NCBI RefSeq assembly: GCF_009799925.1
Contig: NZ_WELK01000013.1
Location: 20,954-84,953 of the forward strand
Reading direction: 5' to 3'
DNA length: 64,000 nucleotides
Source: Pseudomonas sp. R-28-1W-6
GTDB taxonomy: Bacteria; Pseudomonadota; Gammaproteobacteria; Pseudomonadales; Pseudomonadaceae
In this document: one piece after another, positions 1 to 8,357 of the stretch
Position numbering within the stretch: position 1 is the stretch's first letter
Layout of the letters: each line of letters begins with the position of its first letter
The notes under the pieces: generated by a model
Told to the model about the DNA's origin: nothing
The model's database searches: none
Seen by the model: the letters and a program-made list of their open reading frames with translations, nothing else
Made by a program: the position numbers and the translations under genes

Positions 1-191
1 TGGGCCATTTCGCCCAGGGCCTTGCGCGCGGCGGCATAGCCGTTCTTCGCCTGGTATTCCTCCAGCCACACCGGCTGGGCGTCGTCGCGCAGGCGCCAGG
101 TCAGCGGATGGGTCTCTTCGCTGCGGGCGATGCGGTTGGCCGGTCCGATGGAGGTCAGCGTCTTGATGCTCATAGCGGTGCGCCCAGTCAT
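1..191 (-). CDS. nuoF: NADH-quinone oxidoreductase subunit F, N-terminal part (cut by window edge)
   Basis: The first 63 residues of the complex I subunit that binds NADH and FMN are visible; the gene runs off the left edge. They include the stretch HPLTWRL and the run WLEEYQAKNGYAAARKAL that leads into the FMN fold in NuoF proteins. The start chosen is the ATG at 191-189, which overlaps the nuoE stop in an ATGA; a second in-frame ATG at 173 is also possible. It is the fifth gene of the minus-strand operon nuoA-B-CD-E-F. The FMN and [4Fe-4S] sites lie outside the window, so identity rests on the N-terminus plus gene order. Confidence 0.93.
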   Translation of the reverse strand, partial: MTGRTAMSIKTLTSIGPANRIARSEETHPLTWRLRDDAQPVWLEEYQAKNGYAAARKALGEMA

Positions 192-682
192 TGATAGGCC
201 TCCAGCAGTTGGGCGACGCCGTCGGGATCAATGTTGCCGAAGGTGTCGTCGTCGATCATCACCGCCGGGGCCTTGTCGCAGTTGCCCAGGCAGCACACCG
301 GCAACAGGGTGAAGCGGCCGTCGGTGGTGGTCTGCCCGGGTACGATGCCGAGCTGATCCTTGAGGCTGGCCAGGACGTTCTCGTGGCCGCCGACGAAGCA
401 GGTCATGCTGTCGCACACGCGGATGATGTGGCGACCCACCGGCTGGCGGAAGATCTGACTATAGAAGGTGGCCACGCCCTCGACGTCGCTGGCCGGAATG
501 CCGAGGATCGCGCCGATGGCATCGGCGGCGCCGTCCGGCACCCAGCCGCGGGCCTTCTGCACGATCTTCAGGGCTTCGATGGACGCCGCGCGCGGGTCCT
601 CGTAGTGGTGCATCTCGTGCTCGATGGCCGAGCGCTCGGCTTCGCTGAGGGCGAAGCGATCAGTCTGGATAAGCGTGCTCAT
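188..682 (-). CDS. nuoE: NADH-quinone oxidoreductase subunit E (24-kDa type, 2Fe-2S)
   Basis: This 164-residue thioredoxin-fold subunit of the peripheral arm of complex I carries the N1a [2Fe-2S] cluster next to the FMN of NuoF. The four cluster cysteines are visible as C-x4-C (C90, C95) and C-x3-C (C131, C135), the standard NuoE pattern, and the length fits the family. The ATG at 682 leaves 2 nt after the nuoCD stop; a longer open frame upstream only shadows nuoCD. The stop overlaps the nuoF start by 4 nt, which suggests coupled translation. Confidence 0.97.
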   Translation of the reverse strand: MSTLIQTDRFALSEAERSAIEHEMHHYEDPRAASIEALKIVQKARGWVPDGAADAIGAILGIPASDVEGVATFYSQIFRQPVGRHIIRVCDSMTCFVGGHENVLASLKDQLGIVPGQTTTDGRFTLLPVCCLGNCDKAPAVMIDDDTFGNIDPDGVAQLLEAYQ

Positions 683-684
683 AA

Positions 685-2466
685 TCAGCGGTCCACGTCG
701 GCCATAACGAAGTCGATACTGCCCAGGTAGGCGATGAGGTCGGCCACCATGCTGCCGCGGATCACGGAGGGGATCTGCTGCAGGTGGGCGAAGCTCGGGG
801 TGCGGATCCGGGTGCGGTAGCTCATGGTGCTGCCGTCGCTGGTCAGGTAATAGCTGTTGATGCCCTTGGTCGCCTCGATCATCTGGAAGCTCTCGTTGGC
901 CGGCATGACCGGCCCCCAGGAAACCTGCAGGAAGTGGGTGATCAGGGTCTCGATGTGCTGCAGCGTGCGCTCTTTCGGCGGCGGCGTGGTCAGCGGGTGA
1001 TCCGCCTTGTACGGGCCTTCCGGCATGTTGCGCAGGCACTGGTCGATGATCCTGATGCTCTGGCGCATCTCTTCCACGCGCACCATGCAGCGGTCGTAGG
1101 CATCGCCGTTGTGCGCCAGCGGCACTTCGAACTCGAAGTTTTCGTAGCCTGAGTACGGGCGTGCCTTGCGCAGGTCGAAGTCACAGCCGGTGGAGCGCAG
1201 GCCGGCACCGGTGACGCCCCATTCCAGCGCTTCCTTGGTGTTGTACTGGGCCACGCCGACGGTGCGGCCCTTGAGGATGCTGTTCTTCAGCGCGGCCTTG
1301 GTGTATTCGTCGAGGCGCTTGGGCAGCCATTCGACGAATTCCTTGACCAGGCCGTCCCAGCCGCGCGGCAGGTCGTGGGCGACGCCGCCGATGCGGTACC
1401 AGGCCGGGTGCAGACGGAAGCCGGTGATGGCCTCGATCACCTTGTAGGCGCGCTGGCGGTCGGTGAAGGTGAAGAACACCGGGGTCATCGCCCCGACGTC
1501 CTGGATATAGGTGCCGAGGAACAGCAGGTGGCTGGTGATGCGGAAGAACTCGGCCAGCATCACGCGGATGAAGTCGACCTTCTGCGGCACCTGGATACCG
1601 GCCAGCTTCTCGACCGCCAGCACGTAGGGCAGGTTGTTCATCACCCCGCCGAGGTAATCGATGCGGTCGGTATAGGGAATGAAGCTGTGCCAGGACTGGC
1701 GCTCGGCCATCTTCTCGGCGCCGCGGTGGTGGTAACCGATCTCCGGCACGCAGTCGACGATCTCTTCGCCATCGAGCTGCAGGATGATGCGGAACGCACC
1801 GTGGGCGGACGGGTGGTTGGGGCCCAGGTTGAGGAACATGTAGTCCTCGTGCTCGCCGCCACGCTTCATGCCCCAGTCTTCCGGCTTGAAGCGCGCCGCC
1901 TCTTCTTCGAGCTGCTGCTTGGCCAGGTTCAGGCTGTACGGGTCGAATTCGGTGGCGCGCGCAGGGTAGTCCTTGCGCAGCGGGTGACCTTCCCAGGTCG
2001 GCGGCATCATGATCCGGGTCAGGTGCGGGTGACCGCTGAAGGTGATGCCGTACAGGTCCCACACTTCGCGCTCGTACCAGTTGGCGTTGGGCCAGATGCT
2101 GGTGACGCTGGGCAGGCTGAGGTCGCGCTCGGACAGCGCCACCTTGATCATGATGTCGCTGTTACGTTCGAGCGACATCAGGTGGTAGAACACCGTGAAG
2201 TCGGCGCCCGGCAGGCCGCGACGCTGGGTGCGCAGGCGCTCGTCGACGCCATGCAGGTCATACAGCATGACGTAGGGGCGCGGCAGGTTGCGCAGGAAGG
2301 TCAGGACGTTGATCAGGCGATCACGGGAAACCCACAGCACCGGCATGCCGGTGCGGGTGCTCTGGACGGTGAACGCCTCGGCACCAAAACGGGAATTGAG
2401 CTCGACAACCACGTCTTGGTCATCGGCTTTGTATGGCGGTATGGACAGAATGCTGTCTGCAGTCAT
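685..2466 (-). CDS. nuoCD: NADH-quinone oxidoreductase fused subunit C/D
   Basis: This 593-residue fusion combines the 30-kDa (NuoC) and 49-kDa (NuoD) subunits of complex I. The NuoC part occupies about residues 1-190, with the WYEREVWDLYGI signature near 140. The NuoD part starts near 205 with FLNLGPNHPSAHG and belongs to the hydrogenase large-subunit-like family that lines the quinone site. HSFIPYTDRIDYL and the C-terminal FVMADVDR are typical of NuoD. The fusion is usual in Pseudomonas and enterobacteria, so the joined frame is expected and not an error. It lies between nuoB and nuoE on the minus strand. Confidence 0.98.
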   Translation of the reverse strand: MTADSILSIPPYKADDQDVVVELNSRFGAEAFTVQSTRTGMPVLWVSRDRLINVLTFLRNLPRPYVMLYDLHGVDERLRTQRRGLPGADFTVFYHLMSLERNSDIMIKVALSERDLSLPSVTSIWPNANWYEREVWDLYGITFSGHPHLTRIMMPPTWEGHPLRKDYPARATEFDPYSLNLAKQQLEEEAARFKPEDWGMKRGGEHEDYMFLNLGPNHPSAHGAFRIILQLDGEEIVDCVPEIGYHHRGAEKMAERQSWHSFIPYTDRIDYLGGVMNNLPYVLAVEKLAGIQVPQKVDFIRVMLAEFFRITSHLLFLGTYIQDVGAMTPVFFTFTDRQRAYKVIEAITGFRLHPAWYRIGGVAHDLPRGWDGLVKEFVEWLPKRLDEYTKAALKNSILKGRTVGVAQYNTKEALEWGVTGAGLRSTGCDFDLRKARPYSGYENFEFEVPLAHNGDAYDRCMVRVEEMRQSIRIIDQCLRNMPEGPYKADHPLTTPPPKERTLQHIETLITHFLQVSWGPVMPANESFQMIEATKGINSYYLTSDGSTMSYRTRIRTPSFAHLQQIPSVIRGSMVADLIAYLGSIDFVMADVDR

Positions 2467-2524
2467 GGTCTCGGTCGCTATCGGTCAACGGCGTCAGTGA
2501 GCGGGCTCGAACGGGAGCCCGGGC

Positions 2525-3202
2525 TCACACTTCGTCGGGGCTGCGCAGGTTGGTGACAGCTATGCGCTGTTCGCGGCGCTGTTCTTTCTGCGAAGGCATT
2601 TCGGCACGGTAGATGCCTTGATCGCCCACGACCCAGGACAGCGGACGACGCTCCTTGCCGATTGACTCCTGCAGCAGCATCAAGCCTTGCAGGAACGCTT
2701 CGGGGCGGGGCGGGCAGCCGGGAATGTAGACGTCGACCGGAAGGAACTTGTCGACCCCCTGAACCACCGAGTAGATGTCGTACATGCCGCCGGAGTTGGC
2801 GCACGAGCCCATGGAAATCACCCACTTGGGCTCCAGCATCTGCTCGTACAGGCGCTGGATGATCGGCGCCATCTTGATGAAGCAGGTACCGGCGATGACC
2901 ATGAAATCGGCCTGGCGCGGGGACGCACGGATGACTTCCGCGCCGAAGCGCGCGATATCGTGGGGCGCAGTGAAGGCCGTGGTCATTTCCACGTAGCAGC
3001 AGGACAGGCCGAAGTTGTACGGCCACAGGGAATTCTTGCGACCCCAGTTCACCGCACCGTTGAGAACATCTTCGAGCTTGCCCATGTAGATGTTCTTGTG
3101 GACCTGATCTTCTAGCAGCGGGTCGGAGACAGTCTCCCGCTCGCCGACCGGATACTGCTCGTTAGGCGCATCCGGATCGATCCGAGTAAGTTTGTATTGC
3201 AT
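2525..3202 (-). CDS. nuoB: NADH-quinone oxidoreductase subunit B (N2 cluster)
   Basis: NuoB (225 residues) holds the N2 [4Fe-4S] cluster, the last redox centre before quinone. Cluster ligands are visible: the adjacent pair C68-C69 in GLSCCYVE, C134 in MGSCANSGG and C163 in PGCPPRPE. The ATG at 3202 was chosen because GAGG lies 8 nt upstream; a TTG two codons earlier is less likely. The gene follows nuoA by 10 nt. All expected motifs are present and nothing unusual is seen. Confidence 0.97.
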   Translation of the reverse strand: MQYKLTRIDPDAPNEQYPVGERETVSDPLLEDQVHKNIYMGKLEDVLNGAVNWGRKNSLWPYNFGLSCCYVEMTTAFTAPHDIARFGAEVIRASPRQADFMVIAGTCFIKMAPIIQRLYEQMLEPKWVISMGSCANSGGMYDIYSVVQGVDKFLPVDVYIPGCPPRPEAFLQGLMLLQESIGKERRPLSWVVGDQGIYRAEMPSQKEQRREQRIAVTNLRSPDEV

Positions 3203-3212
3203 TGCCAAAGCC

Positions 3213-3626
3213 TCATTGTTTTAGCTTCGCCTGCCGATTGCGACGGCCCTCGGGTGCCCAGTCGAGCGCGCCGATACGCCAAAGATAGACAAGACCTGCC
3301 AACAGAATTGCTATGAAAACTGTAGCTTCGATCAGGCCGGCCCAGCCGCTTTCGCGTACCGAGACTGCCCAAGCGAAGAGAAAGAGGGCTTCAACATCGA
3401 AGATCACGAAAAGCATCGCGACCAGATAGAACTTTGCCGAGAGGCGTAGGCGGGCCGTGCCGGTGGGCAGCATGCCGGATTCAAAGGGGTCGTTCTTGCT
3501 CCGCCCCCAGGCCCGGCTGCCGAGCAGGCTGGAAACGCCGAGCATGAAAGCGATGAGCCCGAACACGCCGAGCAGAAAAATGGCAAAAGCCCAGTTGTGG
3601 GACATGGTCGTTACCGCATCAGGCAT
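3213..3626 (-). CDS. nuoA: NADH-quinone oxidoreductase subunit A
   Basis: This 137-residue inner-membrane subunit of complex I has three hydrophobic helices (about residues 10-32, 66-88, 95-117). The conserved FYLVAMLFVIFDVEALFLF segment is the family signature. The ATG at 3626 has AAGGAG 7 nt upstream; a longer open frame reaching 3728 lacks such a site and is not used. It is the first gene of the nuo operon, so the operon promoter must lie in the gap up to 4388. Confidence 0.96.
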   Translation of the reverse strand: MPDAVTTMSHNWAFAIFLLGVFGLIAFMLGVSSLLGSRAWGRSKNDPFESGMLPTGTARLRLSAKFYLVAMLFVIFDVEALFLFAWAVSVRESGWAGLIEATVFIAILLAGLVYLWRIGALDWAPEGRRNRQAKLKQ

Positions 3627-4298
3627 GCCGGTTCTCCTTGGATAAAGGGACGGCCTTCTATTTATGTGGAGAGCACCCGATCCGGGGGCCCTGCAAAGTA
3701 TGGGCGCAATTTTATGCGCGCAGGGCAAGGTAAGTAAATTTTTCTGAATAAAAAAATGAACGGATCCGGCGGGGTATCCAGACCCTCCGCGGCTGTAACG
3801 CAGGCCCGATCAACCCTGCAGAGCGCTCTACTCCTTTGGTAGTACGCCTAAATTGACGTTTTTTGACTCTGGATTGACGCCTTTGCGAAAGATATCTGTC
3901 CGTAATTGTTTACGCGGCACTGTATTAGCCGCCGATCAGGAACAAGTTTTTTGTCTGCAGGATCGTAAAAAAACATTCGGCGCGGGCCCGGATAATTGTA
4001 AGTGGGGCAGCGGAAGCCGAGTGTGAGGCTCAAGGTGTCGCCTTTCAGGCGGCCAATCGCCCGGTTGCGATCGTGCCGGCCGGTACCAAGCGGGCGTAAT
4101 TGGGGCGATCTTGGTGGTGCAGGAGGGCTGGCCCCATATAGATGTTGCCTTGCAGGGCGATGGTAGGGCGCCGGGCGTTGCGGTTGCCCGTGCGGGGTTC
4201 CCGCATGGGCGGGTCGCAATTTGGATTCGCTCTGTGTGGGGCACGCCTGGGCGTCTGCGAAGGCCTGCCTGGGCGGATGGTGCGGCTTTAGGCGCTGC
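3627..4298. other. Gap between nuoA and the aceA terminator
   Basis: This stretch must contain the nuo promoter (minus strand). An A+T-rich patch lies near 3735-3765 and another near 3845-3980. I cannot name a -10/-35 pair or an ANR-type box with confidence. Open frames here (for example 3848-4345 minus) lack ribosome sites and family resemblance. I see no RNA gene. Confidence 0.5.
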
Positions 4299-4336
4299 AC
4301 AAAAAACAAACCCCAGCATCGCTGCTGGGGTTTGTC
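4299..4336 (-). terminator. Rho-independent terminator of aceA
   Basis: A perfect stem ACAAACCCCAGC / GCTGGGGTTTGT with a short loop is followed, on the minus strand, by a T-run (seen as AAAAAA at 4301-4306). It starts about 50 nt after the aceA stop. Confidence 0.9.
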
Positions 4337-4388
4337 TGGCAACACTCTCGATCAGGGGCGTGGCTCTGTTCGAGAGAACCGGTTCCTG

Positions 4389-5984
4389 TTAGTGGAACTG
4401 GTTCATGGTGTTGTCTTTACCAGAGGCTTTCAGAGCGGCTTCGCCAGCGAAGTACTCTTTGTGGTTGTCGCCGATGTCGGAGCCAGCCATGTTCTGGTGC
4501 TTGACGCAGGCGATGCCCTGACGCAGTTCTTCACGCTGCACGCCTTTCACGTAGGCCAGCATGCCCTGGTCTGCAAAGTAACCCTTGGCCAGGTTGTCGG
4601 TCGACAGCGCGGCGGTGTGGTAGGTCGGCAGGGTGATCAGGTGGTGGAAGATGCCGGCATGAGCCGAACCGTCGCGCTGGAAGGTGCGGATCTTCTCGTC
4701 GGCAACCTGGGCCAGTTCGGTGGCGTCGTACTCGATGCTCATCAGCTTGGCGCGGTCGTAGGCGGAAACGTCTTTGCCTTCGGCAACGAACGCATCGAAC
4801 ACCTGCTGACGGAAGTTCAGGGTCCAGTTGAAGGACGGGCTGTTGTTGTAGACCAGCTTGGCGTTCGGGATGACCTTGCGGATCTCGTTAACCATGGCGG
4901 CGATCTGGCCAACGTGCGGCTTCTCGGTTTCGATCCACAGCAGGTCGGCGCCGTTCTGCAGCGAGGTGATGCAGTCCAGTACGCAACGAGCTTCGCCGGT
5001 GCCAGCGCGGAACTGGAACAGGTTGGACGGCAGGCGCTTCGGACGCAGCAGCTTGCCTTCGCGGTTCAGAACCACGTCGCCGTTCTTCAGTTCGGCGGCG
5101 GAAACTTCTTCGCAATCCAGGAAGGAGTTGTACTGGTCGCCCAGGTCGCCCGGAGCGTTGGTTACGGCGATCTGCTTGGTCAGGCCGGCACCCAGGGAGT
5201 CGGTACGAGCAACGATCACGCCGTTGTCGATGCCCAGTTCCAGGAAGGCGTAGCGAACGGCAGCGATCTTGGCGAGGAAGTCAGCGTGCGGCACGGTGAC
5301 TTTGCCGTCCTGGTGGCCGCACTGTTTCTCGTCGGAAACCTGGTTTTCGATCTGGATGCAGCAAGCGCCTGCTTCGATCATGCGCTTGGCCAGCAGGTAG
5401 GTGGCTTCCGGGTTACCGAAGCCAGCGTCGATGTCGGCGATGATCGGTACGATATGGGTTTCGTAGTTGTCGATCTGAGCTTGCAGCTCGGCTTCTTTGG
5501 CCTTGTCGCCAGCGGCGCGAGCAGCGTCAACTGCGGTGAACAGAAGGTCCAGTTCACGGCTGTCAGCCTGGCGCAGGAAGGTGTACAGCTCTTCGATCAG
5601 GTCGGAGACGGCAGTCTTCTCGTGCATCGACTGGTCCGGCAGAGGGCCGAAGTCGGAACGCAGGGCGGCAACCATCCAGCCGGACAGGTACAGGTAGCGC
5701 TTGTTGGTGGTCTTCAGGTGCTTCTTGATCGAGATCAGCTTCTGCTGGCCGATGAAGCCGTGCCAGCAACCCAGCGACTGGGTATAGACGGACGAGTCGG
5801 CGTCGTACTCGGCCATGTCTTTGCGCATGATGTCGGCGGTGTACTGGGCGATTTCCAGGCCGGTCTTGAAGCGGTTCTGGGCGCGCATGCGGGCCACGGA
5901 TTCCGGGTTGATAGCGCTCCAGCTGCTGCCTGCGGCTTCTTTCAGGGCGGCAACGGCTTTGATGTCGTTTTGATAAGCTGACAT
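4389..5984 (-). CDS. aceA: Isocitrate lyase
   Basis: This enzyme cleaves isocitrate to glyoxylate and succinate, the entry of the glyoxylate shunt. The 531 residues match the large Pseudomonas class of isocitrate lyase rather than the ~430-residue E. coli type. Visible are the metal/substrate motif DIDAGFG (about 184-190) and the catalytic cysteine C222 in the loop EKQCGHQDG. The ATG at 5984 has AAGGA 8 nt upstream and gives a typical N-terminus. The gene is monocistronic, with a strong terminator downstream and a long leader. A palindrome of the type recognised by RccR lies at 6409-6434. Confidence 0.98.
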   Translation of the reverse strand: MSAYQNDIKAVAALKEAAGSSWSAINPESVARMRAQNRFKTGLEIAQYTADIMRKDMAEYDADSSVYTQSLGCWHGFIGQQKLISIKKHLKTTNKRYLYLSGWMVAALRSDFGPLPDQSMHEKTAVSDLIEELYTFLRQADSRELDLLFTAVDAARAAGDKAKEAELQAQIDNYETHIVPIIADIDAGFGNPEATYLLAKRMIEAGACCIQIENQVSDEKQCGHQDGKVTVPHADFLAKIAAVRYAFLELGIDNGVIVARTDSLGAGLTKQIAVTNAPGDLGDQYNSFLDCEEVSAAELKNGDVVLNREGKLLRPKRLPSNLFQFRAGTGEARCVLDCITSLQNGADLLWIETEKPHVGQIAAMVNEIRKVIPNAKLVYNNSPSFNWTLNFRQQVFDAFVAEGKDVSAYDRAKLMSIEYDATELAQVADEKIRTFQRDGSAHAGIFHHLITLPTYHTAALSTDNLAKGYFADQGMLAYVKGVQREELRQGIACVKHQNMAGSDIGDNHKEYFAGEAALKASGKDNTMNQFH

Positions 5985-6455
5985 GGTCAATCCTTCAAAG
6001 TTTGAGTTTGGTTGAGCACCGACTTCCCACCCAAAACCAACGTGCAAAAAACTTGCTGTTGCGGGCGACACAAAACAGAACGCCGAAATATCGACAGGGA
6101 CGAGAGCAGAACGCGGAGGAGGGGGTGACGAGACAAGCAGTCCGCAACCGAGTCGTCTGCTGGCTTGCCGGCATGGCTAGCCGGGGCGGGCGTTGACTGG
6201 TCAAACGGTCTGGCTGATACGCTGGCTTCCCCGTCCCTCAGGACAACTTTCGTTCCAGTCGCAACCTCGTCGAAACGCCTTGTGGGCTGTTAAAACACGG
6301 ATCGTTCCGAATGGTGGTACGGAGCCGATCTGGAGACCCCTTGACGGAGCCCCTGGCTAGCGGGAGCGGGGCCATGATGCCTTTCAAACAGGGTTGCGTC
6401 AACGAATTTGTAGTGTCCGTGCGTCGCCACTACACGGCCAGCCAGAGCCTTCGCG
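5985..6455. other. aceA upstream region
   Basis: There is no credible gene here. The stretch is the long presumptive aceA leader/promoter region (read on the minus strand) and contains the TGTAGT...ACTACA palindrome described at 6409-6434. Short open frames near 6002-6196 and 6394-6714 have no ribosome site and no recognisable product. Confidence 0.5.
6409..6434. promoter_or_regulatory. Candidate RccR-type operator upstream of aceA
   Basis: The inverted repeat TGTAGTG / CACTACA has a 12-nt centre (TGTAGT-N14-ACTACA). As I recall, Pseudomonas RccR, a KDPG-responsive RpiR-family regulator, binds TGTAGT/ACTACA half-sites with a spacer of about 15 nt and controls aceA. The palindrome is observed; the regulator is inferred. 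It lies about 425 nt before the aceA start. The same half-sites occur upstream of icd. Confidence 0.6.
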
Positions 6456-7265
6456 TCAGTCCAGTGCGTCGACCTTGATGCGCATGCTCATGTCGTTGGC
6501 GCCCTGGGTGGAGTGGCGGCGCAGGAAGCCGCTGTCGTCGTTCTGGCTCTGCTCGCTGACCCCGCCGAGGGTGATCCATTCGCCCAGGCGCCCGCTGACG
6601 CGGGTGTCGGTGCTCTGCACATCGATCACTCCGGGTTGCGAGCGGTTCATGCGGTCGTTGTTGCTGCTGATGCTGACGTGGACCCTGTCGCCGGTCACGC
6701 TGGCGGTGACGTAGAAGCCCTGGGTGACATTGCGGTACTCGGTGTTCTGCGAGATCTGCCCGTAGGGGCCGATGCTGGTGCTGGTCAGCGGCACGCTCTG
6801 GCCGACCTGAATCAGCGCCGGATAGCCTTCGGTGGTCTGTACCTGCTGGATGCCACCGTTGCGGCTGTCGGTGGAGCGGCGAATGATGCGCACCTGGTCG
6901 CGCCCGTGGACTTCGCCGCGGCCGGCTTCGATCTCGACGTTGCCGGCGCTGGCGGAACCGTTGACGGCATAGCCTTCGCTGTCCTGATAGCCCGATTCGC
7001 TGGTGTCGACGCTGATCAGCAGGCGGCGTGGCGCGGTGTCCAGCTGGCTGAGCAGTTCGCGAATCTCCTGGATTTTCTCCGCCGAGGCATTCACCACCAG
7101 CTGGTTGCCATAGGCGCTGACCTTGCCCTGGCCGTCGAGTACCGACTGCACCACCGGAATCACCTCGTCGGCGGTGCGGTAGTTCAGCGGCAGCAGTTCG
7201 GTGGCGGCCTGCAGCGGCAGACACAGGGCCAGCAGCAGGGTGGCCAGGCAGGTACGCAAGGTCAT
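6456..7265 (-). CDS. Exported protein with secretin N-domain-like repeat
   Basis: The protein has 269 residues, and residues 1-20 look like a signal peptide ending LPLQA. Residues about 22-90 (LLPLNYRTADEVIPVVQSVL ... LVVNASAEKIQEIRELLSQLD) resemble the N1/N2 (NolW-like) domain that secretins use for ring packing. The rest is rich in beta-forming residues, with a weak likeness to a secretin core (GYPALIQVGQSVPL). At this length it is far too short to be a pilQ/gspD channel. It is the last gene of the roxA-led operon, and its ATG overlaps the previous stop (ATGA). Function is unknown; I assume a periplasmic or outer-membrane location. Confidence 0.8.
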   Translation of the reverse strand: MTLRTCLATLLLALCLPLQAATELLPLNYRTADEVIPVVQSVLDGQGKVSAYGNQLVVNASAEKIQEIRELLSQLDTAPRRLLISVDTSESGYQDSEGYAVNGSASAGNVEIEAGRGEVHGRDQVRIIRRSTDSRNGGIQQVQTTEGYPALIQVGQSVPLTSTSIGPYGQISQNTEYRNVTQGFYVTASVTGDRVHVSISSNNDRMNRSQPGVIDVQSTDTRVSGRLGEWITLGGVSEQSQNDDSGFLRRHSTQGANDMSMRIKVDALD

Positions 7266-7891
7266 AGCAGGAAGCTCCGTAGGTCGGGGTCGAGCACGCT
7301 GGTGTTCCAGGCCTGGTCGAATTGTGCCTGTTGCTGGCGCACGCGTGCCGGGTCGTTATACCAGGCGTAGCCGGCCCACGCATCGGCCTGCGGGCGCAGG
7401 AGCAGGCCGTGCGCATCGGCCAGCAGGTAGGCGCTTTCTTCGCAGGGTAGGTCGGGGTTGAGGCGGCGGATATGCAGGTTGCTGGTCACCCGCCGGCCCA
7501 GGTTGAGCAGGCGGTGGCCGAGGCTGACCGGGCTGCCGACATCGCGCAGCAGGATGCGCAGGCGATTTCTCGGGCTGGCCAGGAGCAGGCGGGTGCAGGC
7601 CTCCTGCACGCTGCTGTGGTTGTACAGCCAGGGTTCCAGGTCCGGGGTGTACAGGCACAGGCTGTGCCGGCTCTGTTGCAGCAGGGCCAGGGCGTGGGCC
7701 TGGGCCTCTTCGGCGCTGGCGAAGCGCTGCAGGCTGGCCTCGCGGCCCAGCTCGAAGGGTGCCGGTTCGCGCCGTTCGGGGCCGGGGATCTCGGGCTGTG
7801 GGTTGTGCACGGCGAAACGCCCCGGCGAGTGAAAATCGATGGCCGGCAGGTCGGGCTCGCTTTCGTTCGGCGGGGCGTCTTCTGGGTTCAT
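7262..7891 (-). CDS. Conserved protein of unknown function (PLD-like fold suspected)
   Basis: The protein has 209 residues with no signal peptide. A proline/acid-rich N-terminus (1-50) precedes a compact domain (about 55-205) with the pattern RHSLCLYTPDLEPWLYN and RLRILLRDVGSPV, which recalls the first half of a phospholipase-D-like domain but has no HKD motif. I therefore make no enzymatic claim. It lies between the GNAT gene and the secretin-domain gene and overlaps the latter by 4 nt. In P. aeruginosa I recall hypothetical genes at this place, which supports a conserved but uncharacterised protein. Confidence 0.75.
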   Translation of the reverse strand: MNPEDAPPNESEPDLPAIDFHSPGRFAVHNPQPEIPGPERREPAPFELGREASLQRFASAEEAQAHALALLQQSRHSLCLYTPDLEPWLYNHSSVQEACTRLLLASPRNRLRILLRDVGSPVSLGHRLLNLGRRVTSNLHIRRLNPDLPCEESAYLLADAHGLLLRPQADAWAGYAWYNDPARVRQQQAQFDQAWNTSVLDPDLRSFLL

Positions 7892-7931
7892 CGCTACCTC
7901 TGGGCGCCGTGGCAGGGGCGCTACTTACAGG

Positions 7932-8357
7932 CTAGTCGCTATGGCGCACCATCAGTACATGGGGGATGCCGGCCTCCAGGTATTCGGCGCCCTCGCTGTG
8001 GAAGCCAAGGCGTTCATAGAATGCCGTGGCGTGCACCTGGGCGCTGAGCTTCTGTTCACGCTGGCCACGTTTTTCCGCTTCGGCGATGGCGGCATGCATC
8101 AGCGCGTCGCCGACCTTCAGGCCGCGCCAGTCCTTGAGCACAGAAACCCGGCCGATCTGGCCGTCGGCCAGCAGGCGGGCGGTGCCGATCGGGTAGTCGC
8201 CTTCGAGGGCGAGGAAGTGCACGGCCTCGCGGTCTTCGTCATCCCATTCGAGTTCGGCCGGCACGGCCTGTTCGGCGATGAATACCGCTTCGCGGATGCG
8301 GCGCAGCTCGGCGTTGTCCTTCTGCCAGCTGGCGAGGCGGACGTGAATGTCATTCAT
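7932..8357 (-). CDS. GNAT-family N-acetyltransferase
   Basis: The protein has 141 residues, a single GNAT fold. Motif A (GRVSVLKDWRGLKVGDALM, about 76-94) contains the R/Q-x-x-G-x-G/A-type loop that binds acetyl-CoA pyrophosphate. The C-terminal ATAFYERLGFHSEGAEYLEAGIPH is typical of the ElaA/YjcF-like branch (predicted acyltransferases). The ATG at 8357 overlaps the end of the roxA-type gene by 8 nt, so a longer frame is rejected. The substrate cannot be read from sequence. Confidence 0.9.
   Translation of the reverse strand: MNDIHVRLASWQKDNAELRRIREAVFIAEQAVPAELEWDDEDREAVHFLALEGDYPIGTARLLADGQIGRVSVLKDWRGLKVGDALMHAAIAEAEKRGQREQKLSAQVHATAFYERLGFHSEGAEYLEAGIPHVLMVRHSD

Noticed and set aside
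4221..5981. 586-codon plus-strand open frame
   Set aside because: Antisense of aceA, which is certain from length and active-site motifs.
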